From: CAYJPV01 sp964396055
GTDB lineage: Bacteria; Acidobacteriota; Vicinamibacteria; Vicinamibacterales; JAKQTR01
DNA length: 49,982 nucleotides
Direction: 5' to 3'
Assembly (NCBI GenBank): GCA_964396055.1
Contig: CAYNDV010000019.1
Coordinates: forward strand, 1 to 49,982
The position numbers and the translations under genes are program-made. Of this stretch, positions 16,932 through 23,829 are shown in pieces (the first letter of the stretch is position 1; every line of letters begins with the position of its first letter). The notes below the pieces were generated by a model, which worked only from the letters and a program-made list of their open reading frames with translations, was not told the origin of the DNA and made no database searches.

Positions 16932-18935
16932 TTATCCCCGCCGCGTGGCGTCCCGCCACAGATAGACGCAGAGCCCGATGAACGCCACCGCCGACACCGT
17001 CTGCGAGACCGGGTCGTAGTCGAAGAACGGCGTCTTGACCAGGTCCTCGCTGTACCAGGAGAACAGCCGCAGGGCGGCGCCGATGACCCCGCCGAGGGCC
17101 CCGCCGGCCATGAACCCGGAGGCGATGATGACGCCACGCTCGCGGATACGCTGGCCGGCGTCTCCGCCGAGCGCCTCGGAGCGCCTGCCGAGGTAGTGCG
17201 CCAGCGCGCCGCCCACCAGGGCCGGCAGGTTCAACTCGAGCGGCAGGTACATCCCGAGGGCGAACACCAGCGTCGGGACGCGCAGCATCTCGACCAGCAC
17301 GGCGATCATCATGCCCGTCCCGAACAGGACGTAGGCCACGGGCTGCTGGCTCATGAACCCCTCGACCAGGGCCTTCATGATGGACGCCTGCGGCGCGGCC
17401 AGGATCGGGCGCGTGTCGCCCGGGGCCGCCTCGCCGAACTGGAACGCATAGGCCAGCATGACGATCGCCAGGCCAGCCGCCAGCGCCGACGCCGCCACGC
17501 CGAGGAACTTGACCTTCTGCTGCGCCGCGGGCGTCGAGCCGAGCCAGTAGCCCGTCTTCAGATCCGTGATCGTCTGCCCCGACACCGAGAGCGCCGTGCA
17601 GACCATGCCGGCGATGGCCATCACGAAGAACATGCCCGACGGGCCCGACACGCCGAAGCGCAGGAGGACGACCGACGAGAAGATGATCGTCAGCATCGTC
17701 ATGCCCGACACGGGATTGCGGGCCACGGTGGCGATGGCATTGGCCGCCACCGACGCGAAGAAGAAGGCGAAGGCCAGCGTGAGCGCCAGCCCCACGGCCA
17801 CGACGGTGATCGACGGCGTCAGGCTGCCGAAGAAAATCGCCACGGCGATGGCCGAGACGATCACGCCGATGAGGATGGCCATCACCGGCACGTCGCGGTC
17901 GGTCCGCTCTTCGGTGGCGCCCTTGCCCGAACGGAAGGCCTTGAGCGCGATGCCGAACGAACCGGCGACGATCTTCAGGGACTTGATGATGCCGAAGATC
18001 CCCGCGGTGGCGATGGCGCCCACGCCGATGAAACGCACGTAGCCGCGGAAGATCTGCGTGGCGCTCATGTCGGCGATGGGCACCGCGCCGGGCGACACGA
18101 TCAGATCCGGCGCCGCCTGCCCGATGAAGAAGATGAGCGGCACCAGGACGAAGTTCGAGAGCACGCCCCCCGAGACGAGGATCATCGACGAGCGCAGCCC
18201 CATGACGTAGCCGAGCCCGAGGATGAACGCGACCGCGTCGAAACTGGTGGCCACGCGGGCCTTCTCCGCCAGGGTCTTCACCACGGGCACGAACTGGAAG
18301 TCGACGTACTCCTTCCACACCTGGAACGTGGTGACGAAGAAATCGTAGATGCCCGCCAGGAAGGTCGCCTTCAGCAGCAGCACCGCCTGCGAGCCGCCCT
18401 TCTCGCCGGTGACCAGCACCTCGGTAATCGCGGTCGCCTCGGGATACGGGAACTCGCCGTGTTTCTCGCGGACGAAGTACCGGCGCAGCGGGATCAGGAA
18501 CAGCAGGCCCATGCAGCCGCCCGCGAGGCAGATGAAGATGGTCTGCACCGGGTGCGGGTTGAGCTGCAGGCTGTAGAGCGCCGGCAGGGTGAAGATGGCG
18601 CCGGCCACGACCGCGCCCGACGTGCCGCCGATGCCCGTCATGATCACGTTCTCGAGCAGGGTCGAGCGGCGGCGGTAGACGCGCGCCAGGCCGATCGCCA
18701 GGATGGAGATCGGGATCGCCGCCTCCATGACCTGCCCGACCTTGAGGCCGGAGTAGGCGGACGCCACCGTGAAGATGACGCAGAGAAACAGCCCCCAGAG
18801 CACCGAGCGGGTCGTCAGCTCAGGCGGCGCCGCCGACGCCGGCACCATCGGCTGGTAGGTTTCGCCGGGCTTCAGCGTCTCGTAAGCGTTCCGGGGCAGG
18901 GATGTCGTCGAGGGATCACCAGGGCCGTGGGACAT
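16932..18935 (-). CDS. OPT-family oligopeptide transporter
   Basis: The protein has 667 residues with roughly 15 hydrophobic helices and a short hydrophilic N-terminus. Family features include YSGLKVGQVMEAAIPISILA in the first helices, GTSGAVVAGAIFTLPALY, and MYLPLELNLPALVGGALAHYL near residue 565, typical of the bacterial OPT/YSL branch. These are inner-membrane proton-coupled importers of oligopeptides or metal chelates. It is the first gene of the long minus-strand run, so its promoter should lie in 18936-19086. Together with the POT transporter and the peptidases downstream it suggests peptide uptake. Confidence 0.9.
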   Translation of the reverse strand: MSHGPGDPSTTSLPRNAYETLKPGETYQPMVPASAAPPELTTRSVLWGLFLCVIFTVASAYSGLKVGQVMEAAIPISILAIGLARVYRRRSTLLENVIMTGIGGTSGAVVAGAIFTLPALYSLQLNPHPVQTIFICLAGGCMGLLFLIPLRRYFVREKHGEFPYPEATAITEVLVTGEKGGSQAVLLLKATFLAGIYDFFVTTFQVWKEYVDFQFVPVVKTLAEKARVATSFDAVAFILGLGYVMGLRSSMILVSGGVLSNFVLVPLIFFIGQAAPDLIVSPGAVPIADMSATQIFRGYVRFIGVGAIATAGIFGIIKSLKIVAGSFGIALKAFRSGKGATEERTDRDVPVMAILIGVIVSAIAVAIFFGSLTPSITVVAVGLALTLAFAFFFASVAANAIATVARNPVSGMTMLTIIFSSVVLLRFGVSGPSGMFFVMAIAGMVCTALSVSGQTITDLKTGYWLGSTPAAQQKVKFLGVAASALAAGLAIVMLAYAFQFGEAAPGDTRPILAAPQASIMKALVEGFMSQQPVAYVLFGTGMMIAVLVEMLRVPTLVFALGMYLPLELNLPALVGGALAHYLGRRSEALGGDAGQRIRERGVIIASGFMAGGALGGVIGAALRLFSWYSEDLVKTPFFDYDPVSQTVSAVAFIGLCVYLWRDATRRG

Positions 18936-19001
18936 GCGACGGGCCTCCTGTCGTGCCGCGTGCGGGCGCGCCAGTGTACCGCAGGAAGCCGGTCGACTCC
19001 T

Positions 19002-19023
19002 AGGGTTCGCTCAGGGTTCGCTC
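19002..19023. repeat. 11-bp direct repeat upstream of the OPT transporter
   Basis: AGGGTTCGCTC occurs twice head to tail, 67-88 bases before the OPT start. The one-turn spacing would suit a regulator binding one face of the helix, but no promoter element is clear. A GGTGGGCCCACC palindrome is nearby. Confidence 0.4.
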
Positions 19024-19086
19024 AGGGGCGCCGGCCCGGCGAGGTGGGTCCGCCGTGGCGGGTGGGCCCACCCGGACCGGACTCCA

Positions 19087-19677
19087 TCACAGCGCCTTGG
19101 CGTAGGCTTCCACCCGCAGGCTTCGCACCCGGGTCGTTGCCCCGTCGGCGACATTGAAGTGCCCCACGAAGACCCTGAACCGGTAGAACTTGTTCGGCAG
19201 CAGGCTGCCGGTCTGGAACTCCGCCTGCGCCGGCACCGTGAGTCCACCGACACCAGACGTCTGCGTTACCAGCAGGTAGTTGCGGAGCGACACGCCGCTC
19301 CCGGTGTTGGGCGTGCTGATGACCTCAGGACCCACGGTTGTGCAGGCCTTGCCATCCAGGCACTGAGCAGCCGTGATCCCGATCACGATGTCCGAGGCCG
19401 CCGTCAGGAACAGCAGTTCACCCGTCCACGTCACCACGACGGGGCCGCTGCTCACCTTCGCCACCACTTCGTTCACGACCGTCTCGCCGCTCTTGTACAG
19501 CCCGAGCGTCTCAGACAGGCTCCGCGACTCCACGGCCATGGCGCGAAGGGCTCCGCCTCGGATCGGAGGGCTGCCGACCGCCGGCTGCGGCGTGGTGTCG
19601 GTGAACGAATGCTGGCCGAACGCCGGGCTGACGCTCGCGACGAACAGGGCGACGACGCAGACGGACAGTCTTCTCAC
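19087..19677 (-). CDS. Secreted protein of unknown function
   Basis: The protein has 196 residues from GTG 19677, with GGAGG 7 bases upstream. Residues 1-22 are a signal peptide (VCVVALFVASVSPAFGQ). The mature part is beta-rich and has two Cys that could pair (AQCLDGKACTTV). I do not recognise a family. Phrases such as NKFYRFRVFVGHFNVADGATTRVRSLRVEAYA suggest a jelly-roll-like fold, but that is a guess. An extended -10 promoter lies about 65 bases upstream, and the gene lies downstream of the response regulator on the same strand, separated by a hairpin. No function is proposed. Confidence 0.65.
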   Translation of the reverse strand: MRRLSVCVVALFVASVSPAFGQHSFTDTTPQPAVGSPPIRGGALRAMAVESRSLSETLGLYKSGETVVNEVVAKVSSGPVVVTWTGELLFLTAASDIVIGITAAQCLDGKACTTVGPEVISTPNTGSGVSLRNYLLVTQTSGVGGLTVPAQAEFQTGSLLPNKFYRFRVFVGHFNVADGATTRVRSLRVEAYAKAL

Positions 19678-19741
19678 CAGGGGCCTCCTCGGACAGGCGG
19701 CTCTGCAGCAGGGGACAGAGCGAGTTGTTGTTGTTCCTTCC

Positions 19742-19747
19742 ACTATA
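19742..19747 (-). promoter_or_regulatory. Extended -10 promoter for the secreted protein gene
   Basis: On the minus strand TGTGTATAGT gives an extended -10 with TATAGT at 19742-19747, about 65 bases before the GTG start. No good -35 is present, as expected for an extended -10 promoter. Confidence 0.4.
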
Positions 19748-19750
19748 CAC

Positions 19751-19771
19751 GCCCCAGCGGCCCGCTGGGGC
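19751..19771. terminator. GC-rich hairpin downstream of the response regulator
   Basis: GCCCCAGCG and CGCTGGGGC form a perfect 9-bp stem with a 3-base loop, 35 bases after the response-regulator stop. There is no T-run, so it could be a pause or mRNA-end structure rather than a standard terminator. It sits just upstream of the extended -10 of the next gene. Confidence 0.4.
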
Positions 19772-19805
19772 GGGCGCAGGAGCTGACACCGGGCGGATGG
19801 GCGGC

Positions 19806-20486
19806 TCACCCCGCGAACTTGTACCCGAGGCCGTGAATCGTGAGGATGTACTGCGGGTGCCGGACGTGGGGCTCGATCTTCTGCCGCAGCCAGGCCACGT
19901 GCACGTCCACCGTGCGCGTGGAGGGCATCGAGTGGTAGCCCCAGACGTCGTTGAGCAGTTGCTCGCGCGTCAGCGTCTCGCCGCGGTGCTCGACGAAGTA
20001 CTTCAGCAGCAGGTACTCGCGCGCCGACAGGTCGAGCACCTGCCCGGCCCGGGTCACTTCGGCCTTGCGGGTGTCGACGACGACGTCGCCGAAGCGGAAC
20101 TGCGCCGCCCCGGCTCCCGCCGCCGGCGCCCGCCGCAACTGGACGTCGATGCGGGCCAGCAGCTCCAGCATGTCGAACGGCTTGGTGAGGTAGTCGTCGG
20201 CGCCGAGCCGCAGGCCCAGCACCTTGTCCACCACCTGGCCGCGCGCCGTCAGCATGATGATCGGCGTCGTCACGCCCTGCTGGCGCAGGTCGCGGCACAC
20301 ATCGAAACCGCCCTTGCCCGGCAGCATCACGTCGAGCAGGATGACGTCCCACGGCTCGGACGCCGCCAGGCGCAGACCCGACGCGCCGTCGGTGGCCGAC
20401 CCCACGTCGTGGCCCTCGCTGCGCAGCCGATCGGTCAGCGTCAGCACCAGGCCCGGCTCGTCTTCGATGAGCAGCACGCGGCTCAC
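19806..20486 (-). CDS. OmpR-family response regulator
   Basis: The protein has 226 residues from GTG 20486, which overlaps the histidine kinase stop by four bases (GTGA). The receiver domain has the acidic pair in LIEDEP, the phospho-acceptor Asp52 (VILLDVMLPG), a switch Thr in MLTARG and Lys in LTKPF. The C-terminal winged helix is complete (LSAREYLLLKYFVEHRGETL, then TRTVDVHVAWLRQKIEP and GLGYKF). It is a DNA-binding transcription factor, phosphorylated by the kinase next to it. Likely targets are the divergent LolA-like/TonB operon, where three spaced half-sites occur, and its own operon; this is inference. Confidence 0.95.
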   Translation of the reverse strand: MSRVLLIEDEPGLVLTLTDRLRSEGHDVGSATDGASGLRLAASEPWDVILLDVMLPGKGGFDVCRDLRQQGVTTPIIMLTARGQVVDKVLGLRLGADDYLTKPFDMLELLARIDVQLRRAPAAGAGAAQFRFGDVVVDTRKAEVTRAGQVLDLSAREYLLLKYFVEHRGETLTREQLLNDVWGYHSMPSTRTVDVHVAWLRQKIEPHVRHPQYILTIHGLGYKFAG

Positions 20487-22492
20487 GGCGTCCCTCCGCG
20501 GCCGTCGTCGAGCCCGGCCGGCCCGGCCGCCCCATCGGCCACCGGCAGGTGGATCACGAACGTGGCGCCCTCCCCCATCGCCGAGGCCGCGCTCACCCGC
20601 CCGCCATGCGCCTCGACGATCCGCTTCACCAGGCTCAGGCCGAGGCCGTTGCCGTGGATCTGCTGCGCGACGGCGTACCGGCCGCGCCGGAACGGCTCGA
20701 ACAGGTGCGGCAGGTCGGCCGCCTCGATACCCCGGCCCCGATCGCGGACGGTCACCTGCACCTCGCGGCCCTCGTGACACGGCGCCTCGGTTACCGTGAC
20801 ACCGATCCAGCGGCCGTCGCCGCCGTGTTTCACGGCGTTCTGGATGAGATTGCCGACGGCTCGCCCCAGCGCGGCTTCGTCGCCCATCACCGCGGCCGCC
20901 GCGGGCGCCGCCGACAGATCCAGGTCGAGGGCGCACCCCGCCGCATCACACACCGGACGGTGCTGCGTGGCGACGGCCTCGACCAGGGCCGGCACGTCCA
21001 CGGGACGCGGGGCCCGCACGCGCCCCTTGCCCTCGAGACCCGCATAGTCGAGCACCTGCTCCACCATGTCGCCGAGGCGGCGCCCCTCGCCATCGATCAA
21101 CTCGCCGTAGCGCCGGGCCTGGGCCGGGTCCGCGACGACGCCGGCAGCCAGGTTCTGCGCCGCTGATCGGATCACGGCCAGGGGCGTGCGCAGTTCGTGC
21201 GACACGGTGGCAACGAAGTCCATCTGGCGCGCCGCCAGCTGTTCGGATCGCCGCGCGTTGATGAGCACCAGCACCATGCCGGAGGCCAGCACCGCGAGGA
21301 TGCCGAAACTCAGCCACAGGTTCCGGGTGCGGGCCCGCGACACGGCGGCATCGAGGGAGCCGGCCGCGTGCTGCACGACCACCGACCACGCCCCGTTGGA
21401 CCGGGCCACCCGCACCTGTGTCCCGACGACACCTGGCGCCGACGGGCGAGAGGACGTGGCCGCCGCAGCCCCGCGCCCACCCGCGATGTCGCTGCGCTGT
21501 TCGATCACGACCGACAGACGCCCGACCGCATCCCCTTCGGCATGAGGCACAACCCCAGGCGCTGCACCGGCAGCTGGCGCGCCAGGCATGGTGCGCACGA
21601 ACGCGCCGGACGCCTGAGACGACGACCCGACGGTGAACACGCCCCGCCAGTCCATCCGGACCGCCAGGACCGGCAGCGTCACGTCACCATGGGTCCAGTC
21701 GGCCGGGCGGCCGGGCGCGATCCCCTGCGCGGCCAGGGCCGCGCCCCTGCCGTCGAGCACCGCCACGCGATACGCGTCGGCATCCGGGAAGTGCCGCGCC
21801 AGCAGGGCGGGCAGCACGGACGTGCGATACACCTCGCCATCGAGTTCCGCGACGACGTGCGCCATCGACACCTGCGTCCAGACCATCGTCGATCCGGCGC
21901 CACGAGGCATGACACCCGCCCCGGCCGGCACCCGTGGCGGCGCCGCGCCGACTGCCGCGGCCGGCACCGGGACGACGAGCGCGGGCACCTCGGCCACCAG
22001 GGGCGACAAGGTCAACGCCAGGAAGGCGGACCGCCCATCCGGCGGCGGCAGCGGGGTGCGCAGGTTGCCCGTCAGCCTCGCGCGAACCGGCTCGAGCTGC
22101 GAGGGCCAGGGCACGGGCTCGGCGGCAAACACGCCGGCCTGCGGCACCCACGGCCGCAGGCGGGCACCTCCGGCGCCGGGTTCGGCCAGATACAGGGCTC
22201 GGAGAATCGACGGGTAGCGGGCCGCGGCCCGCCACGCGTCGAGGGCCGGCGCGACAGAGCCGACGCCGCCCGGGGTCGCGGCGGTCTCGATCGCCCGGTA
22301 GAGCGCCGAGACGTCAGCGTCGAGGTCATCGGCGAACTCACGGGCCCGTTGCGTGATCGACCGGCGCAGCTGTTCGCGCTCCGCTTCGGACACCTGGCCG
22401 AGCCAGCGGTACTGCAGCGTGGCCAGCACGGCCACCAGGCCGATGAGGCCGACGGGCACGAGCAGGCTCGACACGAGGCGGCGCCGTACCAT
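20483..22492 (-). CDS. Membrane sensor histidine kinase
   Basis: The protein has 669 residues from ATG 22492; an extension to 22552 lacks support. A first membrane helix is at 9-28, a large extracytoplasmic sensor region runs from 30 to 388, and a second helix is at 390-412. The dimerisation box has the phospho-acceptor His432 (ATVSHELRTPLAVIRS). The ATPase part has LIQNAVKHGG (N box), VRDRGRGI (G1) and HGNGLGLSLVKRIVEAHGG (G2). The sensor region is long and Pro/Ala-rich with no recognised ligand domain. It is translationally coupled to the OmpR-type regulator and is divergent from a LolA-like/TonB-receptor operon. Confidence 0.92.
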   Translation of the reverse strand: MVRRRLVSSLLVPVGLIGLVAVLATLQYRWLGQVSEAEREQLRRSITQRAREFADDLDADVSALYRAIETAATPGGVGSVAPALDAWRAAARYPSILRALYLAEPGAGGARLRPWVPQAGVFAAEPVPWPSQLEPVRARLTGNLRTPLPPPDGRSAFLALTLSPLVAEVPALVVPVPAAAVGAAPPRVPAGAGVMPRGAGSTMVWTQVSMAHVVAELDGEVYRTSVLPALLARHFPDADAYRVAVLDGRGAALAAQGIAPGRPADWTHGDVTLPVLAVRMDWRGVFTVGSSSQASGAFVRTMPGAPAAGAAPGVVPHAEGDAVGRLSVVIEQRSDIAGGRGAAAATSSRPSAPGVVGTQVRVARSNGAWSVVVQHAAGSLDAAVSRARTRNLWLSFGILAVLASGMVLVLINARRSEQLAARQMDFVATVSHELRTPLAVIRSAAQNLAAGVVADPAQARRYGELIDGEGRRLGDMVEQVLDYAGLEGKGRVRAPRPVDVPALVEAVATQHRPVCDAAGCALDLDLSAAPAAAAVMGDEAALGRAVGNLIQNAVKHGGDGRWIGVTVTEAPCHEGREVQVTVRDRGRGIEAADLPHLFEPFRRGRYAVAQQIHGNGLGLSLVKRIVEAHGGRVSAASAMGEGATFVIHLPVADGAAGPAGLDDGRGGTP

Positions 22493-22559
22493 GGCCGGAG
22501 TGTACCATGCGTACCGCTCCGGATCGGGCCTCCCGGGCCGGGATCCGGCCACCTTTTAC

Positions 22560-22591
22560 GTCCTTAACGAAGTCTTTGCGCAGTCTTAACC
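22560..22591. promoter_or_regulatory. Three phased half-sites, possible OmpR-type operator
   Basis: GTCCTTAAC (22560), GTCTTTGCG (22572) and GTCTTAACC (22583) are related direct repeats 12 and 11 bases apart, in the divergent region between the histidine kinase and the LolA-like gene. Such spacing is usual for OmpR-class regulators. The stretch is AT-richer than its surroundings. Confidence 0.45.
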
Positions 22592-22679
22592 ACCGGTCCC
22601 CGGCCACGGGGCAAGATGGTGTCGTCTATTGTTCATGTGAGCCGCGGACCGGCAACGGAGGGCGGCGCTGGAGGAGTGC

Positions 22680-23714
22680 ATGAGACACCGAGTACTGACC
22701 CTCGCCTGTGCCACCCTCGCCGCCGGCACGCTCGCCGCCGGCCAGACGAAGGATGCGGGCCAGGTGCTGGCCGAGGCCCGCAAGGCCCTCGGCGGCGACA
22801 AACTCGCGGCCGTCACCACCCTGTCGGCCGAAGGCCGCTCGCTGCGTGTCGGTCCCGACGGCAACTCGCGCGAGAGCGAATTCGAGCTGTCGCTGGCCCT
22901 GCCGGACAAGTACCTGATGCGCAGCGTCATGGCGGCCATGGGCAACATGAGCATCTACCGCAACTCGGGCTTCAACGGCGGCCAGGTGATCGAGGAGATC
23001 GATCGTCCGCCGAACCTCGCGGGCGGCGGCGCCGTGGTTCACATCCGCGTGGCCGGCCCCGGCGGCCAGGCGATGGATCCCGAGAAGATGACGCCCGAGC
23101 AGAAAGCCGAGGCCGACAAGGCCCGGCTCGTGGCGAACAAGAAGGAGTTCGCCCGCCTCACCCTCGGCATGTTCGCGGCCTCGCCGGCCGCGTACCCGCT
23201 GGCGTTCAGCTACGAGGGCGAGGCGGAGTCGCCCGACGGGAAGGCCGATGTCATCGGCGTGAAGGGCGAGGGCGGCTTCGAGGTGCGCCTCTTCATCGAC
23301 CAGCAGACGCACCTGCCGCTGATGATCAGCTGGATGGACAAGGAACCGCTGGTGATGACGATGGGCACCGGTCCCGGCGGGGCCGGCGGACCGGGCGGCG
23401 GCACCTTCGTCGCCGGCGGCGGCGGTGCCGCCGTCGCGCAGCGCTGGGAGTCGGCCGGCGGGACGCCGCCGTCGAAGGAAGAGATGGACAAGCGCATGCA
23501 GGAGATGGAGGCGCGCCGGCAGGAAGCCGAAGCGAAACGCCGCACGGTGGAATACCGCCTCTTCTACGGCGACTACCAGCCGGTGAACGGCGTCATGCTG
23601 CCGCACCGCCTCCAGCGCTCGATTGACGGCAAGCCCAGCGAAGAGATGCTCTTCGACACCATCAAGGTCAATCCGAAGATCGACGCGAAGCGGTTCCAGC
23701 CTGTCAACAAGTAG
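22680..23714 (+). CDS. Secreted LolA-like (outer-membrane lipoprotein-sorting fold) protein
   Basis: The protein has 344 residues from ATG 22680, with GGAGGA 4-5 bases upstream. The signal peptide is MRHRVLTLACATLAAGTLAAG. Residues 30-340 look like the long-beta-sheet fold of LolA/LppX-type proteins: VLAEARKALGGDKLAAVTTLSAEG near the start and VEYRLFYGDYQPVNGVMLPHRLQRS near the end, closed by a short strand (DTIKVNPKID). A glycine-rich insertion lies at about 224-248, and an acidic/basic helix follows (SKEEMDKRMQEMEARRQEAEAKR). It is probably periplasmic; the ligand is unknown. It precedes the TonB receptor and may help its assembly or export, which is inference. Its TAG stop begins a heptamer cassette. 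Confidence 0.65.
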   Translation: MRHRVLTLACATLAAGTLAAGQTKDAGQVLAEARKALGGDKLAAVTTLSAEGRSLRVGPDGNSRESEFELSLALPDKYLMRSVMAAMGNMSIYRNSGFNGGQVIEEIDRPPNLAGGGAVVHIRVAGPGGQAMDPEKMTPEQKAEADKARLVANKKEFARLTLGMFAASPAAYPLAFSYEGEAESPDGKADVIGVKGEGGFEVRLFIDQQTHLPLMISWMDKEPLVMTMGTGPGGAGGPGGGTFVAGGGGAAVAQRWESAGGTPPSKEEMDKRMQEMEARRQEAEAKRRTVEYRLFYGDYQPVNGVMLPHRLQRSIDGKPSEEMLFDTIKVNPKIDAKRFQPVNK

Positions 23715-23795
23715 GGGCGTGGGGCGTGGGGCGTGGGGCGTTGGGGCTTGGGGCTTGGGTGTCAGAAGCAAGAAGCAAGAAGGGGTCACGGTTCA
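23712..23795 (+). repeat. Heptamer cassette after the LolA-like gene
   Basis: After the TAG stop the spacer reads in 7-bp steps: GGGCGTG three times, GGGCGTT, GGGGCTT twice, GGGTGTC, AGAAGCA twice, AGAAGGG, GTCACGG, TTCACGC. The AGAAGCA part is shared with the cassettes after the PLP decarboxylase and the TGS-kinase, in the same orientation relative to the preceding gene. Confidence 0.9.
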
Positions 23796-23829
23796 CGCTG
23801 AGCGCCGCGTGACAAGGAGTCGAAGCATC

